Below, in pieces: positions 1 to 7,471 of a stretch of 64,000 nt of DNA; the first letter of the stretch is position 1; each line of letters starts with the position of its first letter. The notes beneath the pieces are model-generated. The model was given only the letters and a program-made list of their open reading frames with translations, was not told where the DNA came from and did no database searches. Source of the DNA: Mesorhizobium amorphae (GTDB taxonomy: Bacteria > Pseudomonadota > Alphaproteobacteria > Rhizobiales > Rhizobiaceae); contig NZ_JHQS01000008.1 in the NCBI RefSeq assembly GCF_014843845.1, forward strand, positions 160,732-224,731. Reading direction: 5' to 3'. A program made the translations under genes and the position numbers.

Positions 1-136
1 CGTTGCTGATGCGCACGCGTACCGTGCGGCCGGGCGCCGCGGCAAGGTAAAATTGTCGAATCCGGATATCCGCCTCGACCAGCTCACGCCAGGCGGCGCC
101 GGAGACCAGGAATTTGCGCTCGACTTCCTTGCCCAT
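1..136 (-). CDS. CYTH-domain protein, 5' part only
   Basis: The reading frame starts at the ATG at 136 and runs off the left edge, so only the first 45 residues are visible. They begin MGKEVERKFLV, the N-terminal E-x-E-x-K signature of CYTH / triphosphate tunnel metalloenzymes, followed by R-rich strands (TVRVRIS) that line the tunnel in this family. Members hydrolyse inorganic triphosphate or act as class IV adenylate cyclases; which applies here cannot be told from the fragment. The gene is divergent from the TetR operon at 228 and shares a 91-bp intergenic region with it. Confidence 0.8.
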   Translation of the reverse strand, partial: MGKEVERKFLVSGAAWRELVEADIRIRQFYLAAAPGRTVRVRISN

Positions 137-192
137 GGCCGGGCACTAAAGCGCGGGCGCCCCGAGATGGCAAGTCGAAGCTGAGAATCAAT

Positions 193-221
193 TTGACTTT
201 AATCAATCGATTGATTAAATA
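193..221 (+). promoter_or_regulatory. TetR-operon promoter, probably leaderless
   Basis: TTGACT (193-198), a 17-bp spacer and TAAATA (216-221) form a good sigma-70-type promoter. Initiation about 7 bases past the -10 would fall on the ATG at 228, and there is no Shine-Dalgarno sequence before that ATG, so the mRNA is probably leaderless. The assignment is by sequence only. Confidence 0.6.
198..219. promoter_or_regulatory. Perfect 22-bp palindromic operator
   Basis: Two 11-base arms, TTTAATCAATC and its exact complement, meet without a spacer. The palindrome fills the promoter spacer and overlaps the -10 box, so a bound dimer should block RNA polymerase. The downstream gene encodes a TetR-family repressor, which makes negative autoregulation the simplest reading (inference). 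Confidence 0.8.
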
Positions 222-227
222 CGTCTG

Positions 228-932
228 ATGAGCAAGAAACCGAGCGCCAAACCTTTGCTTCGCGAAGCTTCGCCTGCCGACCAGACACGCGCTGCACTGG
301 TGCATGCGGCACTCAAGCTGTTCGGGCGGCAAGGCTTCGACGGCACTTCGACACGCGAGATCGCGGCCGAGGCGAAAGCCAATATAGGCTCCATCGCCTA
401 CCACTTCGGCGGCAAGGAAGGGCTGCGCGCCGCCGCCGCCGACTATATCGTCGACACCATCCAGGTGATAGCCGGGCAGGCTACCGGCGCGGCCCAGGCG
501 GCCTCACCGGCCACTCCCGAGGCGGCACGGGCGCAGCTCTTCACCGCGCTGGAGCGGATGGTGGGCTTCATCGTGGCAAGCCCGCAGGCTGGCGAGATCG
601 TACAATTCGTACTTAGGGAATTGTCGCATCCGACAGCGGCGCTCGATCGCATCTATGCCGGCGTGTTCGAGCCGACGCATCGCCGGCTCTGCCAGGTGTG
701 GGAACAGGCGACCGGCGAGGCGGCCGAAAGCGAGGCTACCCGGCTCACCGTGTTCACGCTGATCGGCCAGGTCATCTATTTCCGCATCGGCCGCGAGGCG
801 GTCATGCGCAGGATGGGCTGGAACGAGATCGGCGAGGCCGAGGCCGCCAAGGTGGTGGCGGTGACGGCGGACAATCTCGGCGCGATCCTCGCCGCCCATA
901 GTCCGGCCGCCCGCAAGGAGGGCAAATCATGA
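228..932 (+). CDS. TetR-family regulator (CerR/YbiH type) of the efflux operon
   Basis: A 234-aa DNA-binding repressor. The TetR helix-turn-helix lies around residues 25-64 (TSTREIAAEA, then SIAYHFGGKEGL), followed by a larger ligand-binding domain resembling the DUF1956 C-terminus of E. coli YbiH/CecR. The ATG at 228 is favoured because a promoter and operator end just before it. Its stop overlaps the start of the HlyD gene in an ATGA, so it leads a four-gene operon. YbiH-type regulators control an ABC exporter of the same composition in enterobacteria, which supports the pairing. The ligand is unknown. Confidence 0.88.
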   Translation: MSKKPSAKPLLREASPADQTRAALVHAALKLFGRQGFDGTSTREIAAEAKANIGSIAYHFGGKEGLRAAAADYIVDTIQVIAGQATGAAQAASPATPEAARAQLFTALERMVGFIVASPQAGEIVQFVLRELSHPTAALDRIYAGVFEPTHRRLCQVWEQATGEAAESEATRLTVFTLIGQVIYFRIGREAVMRRMGWNEIGEAEAAKVVAVTADNLGAILAAHSPAARKEGKS

Positions 933-1882
933 GTTTTCTCTGTTCGCTGCCGCTTGCCGCCCAGCTGTTTGGCGCCTGCGCGCCGGCCGCACCTTTAGCC
1001 GTCGGCTATGTCGAGGGCGACTATGTGCTGCTGGCGCCGATCGAGGTGGCGCAAGTCGCGACGGTCGCGGTCAAACGCGGTGACCGTGTCGCGGAGGGTA
1101 CGCCGGTGGTGACGCTGGAAAGCGCAGACGCAAAGATCGCGGTGGCGCAGGCGGAAGCGGCACTCGCGCAGGCTGAGGCGCAACTTGCTGACTTGCAAGT
1201 CGGCAAGCGCCCGGAAGAGATCGCGGTGCTGAAGGCGCAAGTCGACATGGCCAAGGCTCAGGCCACCGACGCCAGGCGCAGATACGACCGCGCCAGCGAC
1301 CTGTTCAAGCGCGGCACCGGCACGCAGGCCGATTACGACACGGCCTCCGCGACGTTGGAGACCGCCAATGCGCAGGTCGGCCAGGCGGAGGCCAATCTCG
1401 CCGTCGGCGGCCTGCCGGCGCGCGCCGAGACGATCAAGGCTGCCGACAACCAGGTCAAGCAGGCGCAGTCGGCGCTGGAGCAAGCGCAATGGCGGCTGTC
1501 CAAACGCGTGCTGGCCGCACCCTCGCCCGGCCGCGTCAACGACGTGATCCGCAATCCGGGCGACACCGCCGGGCCAACCGCGCCGGTGATTTCGATGCTG
1601 CCGGACGGCGCCGTAAAGCTCAGCGTCTACATTCCGGAAAGCGCGTTCTCATCCGTCAAGGTCGGCACGCTGCTCGGCGTCCATTGCGACGGCTGCGGGC
1701 CGGATGTGAAGGCGCGCGTCAGCTATGTCTCGCCCGATCCGGAGTTCACGCCGCCGGTGATCTATTCGCTCGAGAACCGGCAGAAGCTGGTCTATCTGGT
1801 CGAGGCGCGGCCGGAGGGCGATGCGGGGCCCCTGCAGCCCGGGCAGATCGTCGACGTCGATCTGGCGGATGGCGCAAAATGA
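929..1882 (+). CDS. HlyD/YbhG-like periplasmic adaptor of ABC exporter
   Basis: A 317-aa membrane-fusion (adaptor) protein. The N-terminus is hydrophobic with a Cys at residue 17 (LFGACAP), possibly a lipoprotein site although the lipobox is imperfect. Then come a biotinyl-lipoyl-like half (VKRGDRVAEGTPVVTLE), a long Ala/Gln-rich coiled-coil hairpin at about 65-190, the second lipoyl half and a beta-barrel. Such proteins link an inner-membrane transporter to an outer-membrane channel. It overlaps the regulator and the ATPase gene by 4 bp each, so the subunits are probably made by coupled translation. Confidence 0.88.
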   Translation: MSFLCSLPLAAQLFGACAPAAPLAVGYVEGDYVLLAPIEVAQVATVAVKRGDRVAEGTPVVTLESADAKIAVAQAEAALAQAEAQLADLQVGKRPEEIAVLKAQVDMAKAQATDARRRYDRASDLFKRGTGTQADYDTASATLETANAQVGQAEANLAVGGLPARAETIKAADNQVKQAQSALEQAQWRLSKRVLAAPSPGRVNDVIRNPGDTAGPTAPVISMLPDGAVKLSVYIPESAFSSVKVGTLLGVHCDGCGPDVKARVSYVSPDPEFTPPVIYSLENRQKLVYLVEARPEGDAGPLQPGQIVDVDLADGAK

Positions 1883-2799
1883 ACGCCATCGACGTCCATG
1901 GCCTGGTCAAGCGCTTTGGCGACAAGACCGTCGTCGACCATGTGACGATGACGGTGGCCGAGGGCGAGATCGTCGGCTTCCTCGGGCCGAACGGCTCGGG
2001 CAAGACGACGACCATCCGCATCATGTGCGGGCTGCTGACACCGGACGAAGGAGAGGGCACCGTGCTCGGCTTCGACATCCGCACCGACAGCCTCAGTATC
2101 AAACGCGAAGTCGGCTACATGACGCAGAAGTTCTCGTTCTACGAGGATCTGACGATCGGCGAGAACCTCGAATTCGTGGCCCGGCTCTACCGGCTGAAGC
2201 CGGTGGAGGACCATGTGGCGCGGACGCTGGAAGAGCTTGGCCTGACCACGCGCCGCAACCAGCTGGCCGGCACGCTGTCGGGCGGCTGGAAGCAGCGGCT
2301 GGCGCTTGCGGCCTGCATCATGCACAAGCCGAAGCTGCTTTTGCTCGACGAGCCGACCGCGGGCGTAGACCCGAAGGCGCGGCGAGAATTCTGGGACGAG
2401 ATCCACCGGCTGGCGAGCGGCGGGCTGACCGTGCTGGTCTCCACCCATTACATGGACGAAGCCGAGCGCTGCCACCGCATCAGCTACATCTCCTACGGCA
2501 AGATGCTGGCCACCGGCACGGTGGACGAGGTGGTGAAGAATGCCGGGCTGACCACCTTCGTCCTGCAAGGCCCGCGCCTCGACCAGGTGGCCGAAGCGCT
2601 GCAGGGCCGGCCCGGCGTCGACCAGGTGGCGCCGTTCGGTGCCACGCTGCATGTCGTCGGCTCCGACCGGAAGGCGCTCGAAAAGGCCCTCTCGGATATC
2701 GAGAAGAAGCACAAGGGCGTGACGGTGGCGCCGGGAGAGACCAGCCTCGAGGACGTCTTCATCCAGTTCATGTCCGGCTCGAAGGACAATATGGCATGA
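1879..2799 (+). CDS. ABC transporter ATP-binding protein (YbhF-like, single domain)
   Basis: A 306-aa ATPase with Walker A GPNGSGKT (36-43), signature LSGGWKQ (133-139), Walker B LLLLDE (153-158) and switch His 190 (STH). The C-terminal about 80 residues resemble the extension found in drug and polysaccharide exporter ATPases. E. coli YbhF carries two such domains in one chain; here there is one, so the working transporter would need a homodimer. The ATG at 1879 overlaps the HlyD stop and is preferred over far-upstream in-frame codons that lie inside the HlyD gene. Confidence 0.92.
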   Translation: MNAIDVHGLVKRFGDKTVVDHVTMTVAEGEIVGFLGPNGSGKTTTIRIMCGLLTPDEGEGTVLGFDIRTDSLSIKREVGYMTQKFSFYEDLTIGENLEFVARLYRLKPVEDHVARTLEELGLTTRRNQLAGTLSGGWKQRLALAACIMHKPKLLLLDEPTAGVDPKARREFWDEIHRLASGGLTVLVSTHYMDEAERCHRISYISYGKMLATGTVDEVVKNAGLTTFVLQGPRLDQVAEALQGRPGVDQVAPFGATLHVVGSDRKALEKALSDIEKKHKGVTVAPGETSLEDVFIQFMSGSKDNMA

Positions 2800-3932
2800 A
2801 CAGCCTCTTTTCCTTCGCCCGGCTCGGCGCGCTGCTGATCAAGGAGTTCATCCAGATGCGGCGCGACCGCATCACCTTCGCCATGATGCTGGGCGTGCCG
2901 CTGATGCAGCTGGTGCTGTTCGGCTATGCCATCAACAACGACCCGAAAAGCCTGCCGGCCGCACTGGTGGCGACAAGCAGCGACCCCTATACGCGGGCCA
3001 TGGTCTCGGCGCTGCAGACCACCGGCTATTATCGCTTCGACCATGTCGCGCGAAGTGCCGAGGAAGCCGAGTTCCTGATGTCGCGCGGCGACGTCGCCTT
3101 CGTCGTCACCATCCCCGCCGATTTCGCGCGCCGGGTCGAGCGCGGCGACAGTCCGCAGATCCTGATCGAGGCCGACGCCACCGACCCGGCCGTGGCCAGC
3201 GGCGCCATCTCGACGCTCGGCACCGTCGCCAACCAGGCGCTGCTTCGGGCGCGCGGCATGCAGGAGGCCGCCGCCGAGAGCGCCAAGGGCCAGCTCGAAG
3301 TGGTGGTGCACCGGCGCTACAACCCCGAAGGCATTTCGCAATACAACATCGTGCCCGGCCTGCTCGGCGTCATCCTGCAGATGACGATGGTGATGATGAC
3401 CTCGATCGCGCTGACGCGCGAGACTGAGCGCGGCACGATGGAGAACCTTCTGGCGATGCCCTCCAGCCCGCTCGAGATCATGATGGGCAAGGTGTTGCCC
3501 TATCTGGTGGTCGGCGCGGTGCAGGTGGTGGTGGTGCTGGCGGCGGCAAAACTTCTGTTCGCCATCCCCTTCACCGGCTCGATGTCGCTGCTCTTGACCG
3601 CCGTGCTGATCTTCGTGCTGGCGCTGGTGCTGCTCGGCTACACCATCTCGACAATCGCCCGCACGCAGATGCAGGCGCTGCAGCTGACTTTCTTCTTCTT
3701 CCTGCCGTCGATCATGCTGTCCGGCTTCATGTTCCCCTATCGCGGCATGCCTAACTGGGCGCAGCTTTTCGGCGAGATCCTGCCGCTGACGCATTTTTTG
3801 CGCATTATCCGCGCGGTGATGCTGAAAGGCGCCGAGCTGCCGGCGGTGGCGACCGAGATCGGCTGGCTGGTGGTGTTCGTGGCTTTGTTTGCCGGCGTGG
3901 CGCTGGTGCGGTTCAGGCGAACGTTAGACTGA
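2796..3932 (+). CDS. ABC-2 type permease (YbhR/YbhS-like)
   Basis: A 378-aa inner-membrane permease of the ABC-2 family. One membrane segment lies near residues 28-47, then a large extracytoplasmic domain of about 130 residues, then about five segments in the C-terminal half, including the usual NIVPGLLGVI entry and the hydrophobic FFFFLPSIMLSGFMFP stretch. The ATG overlaps the ATPase stop as ATGA. Only one permease gene is present where E. coli has two (ybhS, ybhR), consistent with a homodimeric exporter. It ends directly against the convergent dehydratase gene. Confidence 0.9.
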   Translation: MNSLFSFARLGALLIKEFIQMRRDRITFAMMLGVPLMQLVLFGYAINNDPKSLPAALVATSSDPYTRAMVSALQTTGYYRFDHVARSAEEAEFLMSRGDVAFVVTIPADFARRVERGDSPQILIEADATDPAVASGAISTLGTVANQALLRARGMQEAAAESAKGQLEVVVHRRYNPEGISQYNIVPGLLGVILQMTMVMMTSIALTRETERGTMENLLAMPSSPLEIMMGKVLPYLVVGAVQVVVVLAAAKLLFAIPFTGSMSLLLTAVLIFVLALVLLGYTISTIARTQMQALQLTFFFFLPSIMLSGFMFPYRGMPNWAQLFGEILPLTHFLRIIRAVMLKGAELPAVATEIGWLVVFVALFAGVALVRFRRTLD

Positions 3933-4916
3933 TCAAGCTGCAGCCATGATTTCCGCATAGGTGCCGAAATCGACATTGCCGCCCGACAGCACCACGGCGA
4001 CGCATTTGCCTTTTAGCTCAATCTCGCCAGATGACAGCGCCGCCAGCGCGACGCTGCCGCCGGGCTCGACGACCAGCTTGAGATGGGCCATGGCGTCACG
4101 CATCGCCTGTCGCGTTGCCTGGTCGGAGACGGCAATGACGCCGGAAAGGTTTTTGCGGTTGATCTCGAAGGTGATCGCGCCCGGCTCGGCGACGAGAAGT
4201 GCATCGCAGATCGATTGATGACCGGGCTCGTTCATCACCCTGGCGCCCTTGGCCAGCGAGCGGCGGGGGTCGTCGAAATGCTCGGGCTCCACCCCCCAGA
4301 CCGAGGTGCCCGGCGAAGCGTCCTTGACCGCGATCGAAATGCCGCTGGAGAGGCCGCCGCCACCGCACGGGATGACGACCGCGTCGAGGCTCGCGCCAAG
4401 CGCCTTTGCCTGGCGTACAAGTTCGAGGCCTATCGTGCCCTGGCCGGCGATGATCCTGGGATCGTCGTAGGGCGGCACAAGAACCATGCCCTGTTCGACG
4501 TAGGGGCGAACGACAGTCATGCGGTCCTCGCGGACGCGATCGAAATGCACCACCTCGGCGCCCATCTTGCGGACATTGGCGATCTTCATCGCCGGCGCGT
4601 CGGCCGGCATGGCGATGATCGCCTTGACGCCGAACATCGCCGCCGAGGCGGCCACGCCTTGCGCGTGGTTGCCCGACGAAAAGGCGACGACGCCGCGGCT
4701 GCGTTCCTCCTCGGTGAGCGACGACAGCTTGTTGTAGGCGCCGCGGAACTTGAACGACCCGGTGCGCTGCAGCGTCTCCGGCTTGAACAGGATGCGGCCG
4801 CCGAAACGCTTGTTGAGCTCTTGCGATTCGATCAATGGCGTTTCGACGATCAGGCCGGAGAGTTTTGCTGCGGCGCTGCGGATGTCGGCGATGCCGGGAA
4901 GGGTGGGTGTGTTCAT
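3933..4916 (-). CDS. Threonine/serine dehydratase (PLP-dependent)
   Basis: A 327-aa fold-type II PLP enzyme. The Schiff-base lysine is K56 in SFKFRGA, the substrate loop is SSGNHAQG (80-87) and the phosphate-binding glycine loop is CGGGGLSSG (184-192). These enzymes deaminate L-threonine to 2-oxobutanoate or L-serine to pyruvate. There is no C-terminal ACT domain, so it matches the short catabolic type rather than allosteric biosynthetic IlvA. A role in hydroxyectoine breakdown (EutB-like) is possible, but no ectoine genes are near. Its stop abuts the stop of the ABC permease. Confidence 0.88.
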   Translation of the reverse strand: MNTPTLPGIADIRSAAAKLSGLIVETPLIESQELNKRFGGRILFKPETLQRTGSFKFRGAYNKLSSLTEEERSRGVVAFSSGNHAQGVAASAAMFGVKAIIAMPADAPAMKIANVRKMGAEVVHFDRVREDRMTVVRPYVEQGMVLVPPYDDPRIIAGQGTIGLELVRQAKALGASLDAVVIPCGGGGLSSGISIAVKDASPGTSVWGVEPEHFDDPRRSLAKGARVMNEPGHQSICDALLVAEPGAITFEINRKNLSGVIAVSDQATRQAMRDAMAHLKLVVEPGGSVALAALSSGEIELKGKCVAVVLSGGNVDFGTYAEIMAAA

Positions 4917-5027
4917 GGCAAACCTTGCAGAAAAATGATCTCACTATCGTGCACGGGAAGCCATGCCGGGCGCCAACGAAAAAATGTGACCGTTACAAAG
5001 TTTGGAGAGTCCTGACACGCGGGCAGC

Positions 5028-5110
5028 GCTGCCCCTCATCTGGCTGCCGCCATTTTCTCCCCGTAAACGGGGAGAAGGACGCTGTCGCCGGTGGTTTCGC
5101 CCATCACCAG
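5028..5110. repeat. Dispersed-type palindromic repeat with 10-bp hairpin
   Basis: The core is TTCTCCCCGT (5055-5064), two bases, then ACGGGGAGAA (5067-5076), a perfect 10-bp stem. The flanks (CCCCTCATCTGGCTGCCG before, GGACGCTGTCGCCGG after) look like a repeat I associate with Mesorhizobium genomes from memory. Only one copy is in this window, so the repeat status is not proven here. It lies downstream of the 107-aa gene on the minus strand. Confidence 0.5.
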
Positions 5111-5130
5111 TCTTGCCGCGAACCGACCGT

Positions 5131-5454
5131 TCATCCCAAAAGTGTCTTCCGCCGTTTGGCTCCGCCGGCCTTGCGCCAGGCGTTGAAGCGATGGGTGGCG
5201 GCGGCGAAGGAGATCTTCATCTGCTGGGCGACCGAATAGCGCGACTTGCCGTCGTCGAACATGCGGTAGCAGCATTCGACGCCTTCCTCGGTCAGCTTGC
5301 CGTCGGGGGTCTTGTTGTGCGGGTTGGCGGGGTCGAATTTCTCGACCTGCTGCTCGACCAGGCCTTTGAGGCGCTGCAGGTCGGCCTCGATGCTGGCGAT
5401 GAGATCGAGGACGGGCTTTGGGTCAAAAGGGTGCGCGTGCGGCTTTTCAGTCAT
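5131..5454 (-). CDS. Conserved hypothetical protein, HTH-like C-terminus
   Basis: A 107-aa soluble protein I cannot assign to a named family. The N-terminal half is helical (LDLIASIEADLQRLKGLVEQQ). The C-terminal half (YSVAQQMKISFAAATHRFNAW) has the look of a helix-turn-helix, followed by a basic tail KRRKTLLG. The ATG at 5454 has an AAGGA 7 bases upstream. It is divergent from mbfA and shares a 172-bp intergenic region with it. A small DNA-binding protein is a guess from composition only. Confidence 0.6.
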   Translation of the reverse strand: MTEKPHAHPFDPKPVLDLIASIEADLQRLKGLVEQQVEKFDPANPHNKTPDGKLTEEGVECCYRMFDDGKSRYSVAQQMKISFAAATHRFNAWRKAGGAKRRKTLLG

Positions 5455-5533
5455 CCGTGATTCCTTTGTTTGGCTTGGGTTCGGCTATATAGGTGAACAT
5501 TCGCCAATAATGAAGACCTCGTGGCAACTGTTC

Positions 5534-5553
5534 GGTTCAACATTTTTTGAACC
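5534..5553. promoter_or_regulatory. Inverted repeat GGTTCAA-N6-TTGAACC
   Basis: Perfect 7-base arms separated by CATTTT lie between the divergent 107-aa gene and mbfA. They could be an operator for either gene or a small hairpin. No regulator can be assigned. Confidence 0.4.
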
Positions 5554-5567
5554 CCGGGCGATCGCGA

Positions 5568-5610
5568 TTGACCAGCAACGGATGAAACCATAGTTTAGAA
5601 CTATTCTAAT
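5568..5610 (+). promoter_or_regulatory. Irr-type ICE box over the mbfA promoter
   Basis: TTTAGAA-CTA-TTCTAAT at 5594-5610 contains the perfect inverted repeat TTAGAA (5595-5600) / TTCTAA (5604-5609). This matches the iron-control element bound by the haem-sensing regulator Irr in rhizobia. A possible -35 TTGACC (5568-5573) with 17-bp spacing puts a weak -10 (TAGTTT, 5591-5596) on the edge of the box, so bound Irr would repress. Irr control of mbfA is known in other rhizobia. Confidence 0.75.
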
Positions 5611-5626
5611 CTAGGGTGACTTCCTC

Positions 5627-6610
5627 ATGCTTTCACGTGTCTTCGGCTTCGGTCGCCGTTCTTTCGATTCGCTGTCGGAGCAGGAGATCCTGGCGCTGGC
5701 CATCTCGTCCGAGGAGGATGACGGGCGCATCTACCGCGCCTATGCCGACGGGCTGGCGGAGAGCTTTCCGCAATCGGCCAAGGTGTTCGAGGCGATGGCG
5801 GAAGAGGAAGACGGCCACCGCGACTCGCTGATCGAGCTTTATAGAAAACGCTTCGGCGAGCGCATCCCGTTGATCCGGCGCGAGCATGTGAAGGGCTATT
5901 ACGAGCGCAAGCCCGACTGGCTGGTCAGGCCGCTCGGTATCGACACTGTCCGCCGGCAGGCCGAGGCGATGGAGCGGCAGGCCTATCTGTTCTATGTCGA
6001 GGCGGCCAAGCGCACCGCCGACGCCTCGACCCGAAAGCTGCTCGACGATCTGGCTGCGGCCGAACAGGGCCATGAGAGCTCGGCACACCAGCTTGAACAG
6101 GAACATGTGCCGGGCGAGGTCAAGGACGAGGAGGCGAGCGCAGAGCAGCGCCAGTTCATCCTGACCTATGTGCAGCCGGGACTGGCCGGGCTGATGGACG
6201 GGTCGGTGTCGACGCTGGCGCCGATCTTCGCCGCGGCGTTTGCCACGCACGACACGTTCCAGACTTTCCTGGTCGGGCTTGCCGCCTCGATCGGCGCCGG
6301 CATCTCGATGGGTTTTACCGAGGTGGCCTCCGACGACGGCAAACTGTCGGGCCGCGGCTCGCCGGTGAAGCGCGGGCTGACCGTCGGCATCATGACGACG
6401 CTGGGCGGCCTGGGCCATGCGCTGCCCTATCTCATCCCGCTCTTCTGGACGGCGACCGCGGTAGCGGCCGTGGTGGTGTTCTTCGAATTGTGGGCGATCG
6501 CCTTCGTGCAGAACCGCTATATGCAAACGCCATTCTGGCGCGCCGCCTTCCAGGTGGTGCTGGGCGGCGCGCTGGTGTTCGCGGCGGGCGTGCTGATCGG
6601 GAATGCCTAG
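5627..6610 (+). CDS. mbfA: Membrane-bound ferritin MbfA, iron exporter
   Basis: A 327-aa fusion. Residues 1 to about 165 form a ferritin-like/rubrerythrin domain rich in E-x-x-H type metal ligands (EEEDGHRDSL, AAAEQGHESSAHQLEQEH). Residues about 175-327 form a CCC1/VIT1 transporter domain with membrane helices (SVSTLAPIFAAAFA, LVGLAASIGAGISMGFTEVAS). MbfA exports iron and protects against iron and peroxide stress in rhizobia and Agrobacterium. The ICE box just upstream fits repression by Irr when iron is low. The length and domain order are as expected for the family. Confidence 0.93.
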   Translation: MLSRVFGFGRRSFDSLSEQEILALAISSEEDDGRIYRAYADGLAESFPQSAKVFEAMAEEEDGHRDSLIELYRKRFGERIPLIRREHVKGYYERKPDWLVRPLGIDTVRRQAEAMERQAYLFYVEAAKRTADASTRKLLDDLAAAEQGHESSAHQLEQEHVPGEVKDEEASAEQRQFILTYVQPGLAGLMDGSVSTLAPIFAAAFATHDTFQTFLVGLAASIGAGISMGFTEVASDDGKLSGRGSPVKRGLTVGIMTTLGGLGHALPYLIPLFWTATAVAAVVVFFELWAIAFVQNRYMQTPFWRAAFQVVLGGALVFAAGVLIGNA

Positions 6611-6617
6611 CAATCCT

Positions 6618-6962
6618 TCAACCATTCACCGCCCGGCTATCCTCCGGCGCCTCAGCCCTCTCAGTCAGTCCATAATCACGCACGACGTGGGCGATGCGCA
6701 GACGATAGCCGGCAAAGATTCCGCCACGGCCGGCCTTCTGCGCCTGCCTGTGTTCCTCCGTGTTGCGCCAGGCCTTGACCGCGTCCTCGTCGCGCCAGAA
6801 CGACAGCGACAGGACGCGGTTCGGATCAACCAGGCTCTGGAACCGCTCGATCGAGATGAAGCCGTCGATGCCGTCGAGCAGCGGGCGCAGTTCGGCGGCG
6901 ATGCCGAGATAGGCGTCGCGCCGGCCCGCCGCCGGCTCGACCTCGAAGATGACGGCGATCAC
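6618..6962 (-). CDS. Antibiotic-biosynthesis-monooxygenase (ABM) domain protein
   Basis: A 114-aa ferredoxin-fold dimeric alpha-beta barrel protein. The start MIAVIFEVEPAAGRRDAYL and the later LVDPNRVLSLSFWRDEDAVKAW stretch are typical of ABM/YgiN-like proteins, which include cofactor-free oxygenases and haem-degrading enzymes but also many of unknown activity. Its ATG overlaps the stop of the upstream NIPSNAP gene as ATGA, so both are made from one mRNA. The C-terminal about 20 residues are polar and probably disordered. Confidence 0.8.
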   Translation of the reverse strand: MIAVIFEVEPAAGRRDAYLGIAAELRPLLDGIDGFISIERFQSLVDPNRVLSLSFWRDEDAVKAWRNTEEHRQAQKAGRGGIFAGYRLRIAHVVRDYGLTERAEAPEDSRAVNG

Positions 6963-7291
6963 GGCAGCACCAATTTGGCGTGCGGCCCGGAGGCGAGCTT
7001 CAGGAACATGCGATCCTCCTTCAGGATGAATTTTTCCCGCTTCGCGAGTTCGTAGTTTGCCTTGCCGGCCGGATCGGCGGCAAGCCTGGCGCGGTAGGCT
7101 TCGTAGGCCGCGAGGCTTTCGATGTTGTAGGCGGCATAGGCGGTGGTGGCCGAGCCTTCATGCGGCGCGAAATAGCCGATCAGGTCGGCGCCGCAGCGCG
7201 GGATGACCTGCCCCCAGTTGCGCGCATATTCCTCGAATGCCGCCTTGCCGAACGGGTCGATCTCGTAGCGGATGAAACAGGTGATGGTCAT
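6959..7291 (-). CDS. NIPSNAP-family protein
   Basis: A 110-aa alpha-beta barrel protein of the NIPSNAP family, recognisable from MTITCFIRYEIDPF, the central YFAPHEGSATTAYAAYNIESLAAYEAYR and the REKFILKEDRMFL end. The biochemical role of bacterial NIPSNAPs is not established. It is the first gene of a two-gene operon with the ABM protein, which has a related fold, so the two could form a hetero-oligomer (inference). It is transcribed away from the ArsR-type regulator at 7472. Confidence 0.8.
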   Translation of the reverse strand: MTITCFIRYEIDPFGKAAFEEYARNWGQVIPRCGADLIGYFAPHEGSATTAYAAYNIESLAAYEAYRARLAADPAGKANYELAKREKFILKEDRMFLKLASGPHAKLVLP

Positions 7292-7330
7292 TTTCGTCTC
7301 CTCGTCGGCTTGGGTCTGTTACGGCGACAC

Positions 7331-7374
7331 TTCGAGCATGGTCGAAACATTGCGCGCTTGCCTGTGCTAGGCAA
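7331..7374. promoter_or_regulatory. Candidate operators between NIPSNAP and ArsR genes
   Basis: Two short inverted repeats lie in the divergent region: TTCGA-N6-TCGAA (7331-7346) and TTGCC-N7-GGCAA (7358-7374). Either could be the binding site of the ArsR-type regulator. Arms of 5 bases are short enough to occur by chance. Confidence 0.35.
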
Positions 7375-7471
7375 TTCGATGTCAGGAGCGTTGTGGCGGT
7401 CATCGCCATCTCCTTGATCTGATCGCAGGATAGTGGTTTTCTCGCGAGGATGCTTCGATGGAGATGAAACT

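Noticed and set aside
4917..5130. A possible small gene between the dehydratase and the 107-aa gene.
   Set aside because: Frames here run through the hairpin repeat, have no ribosome-binding site and look non-coding.
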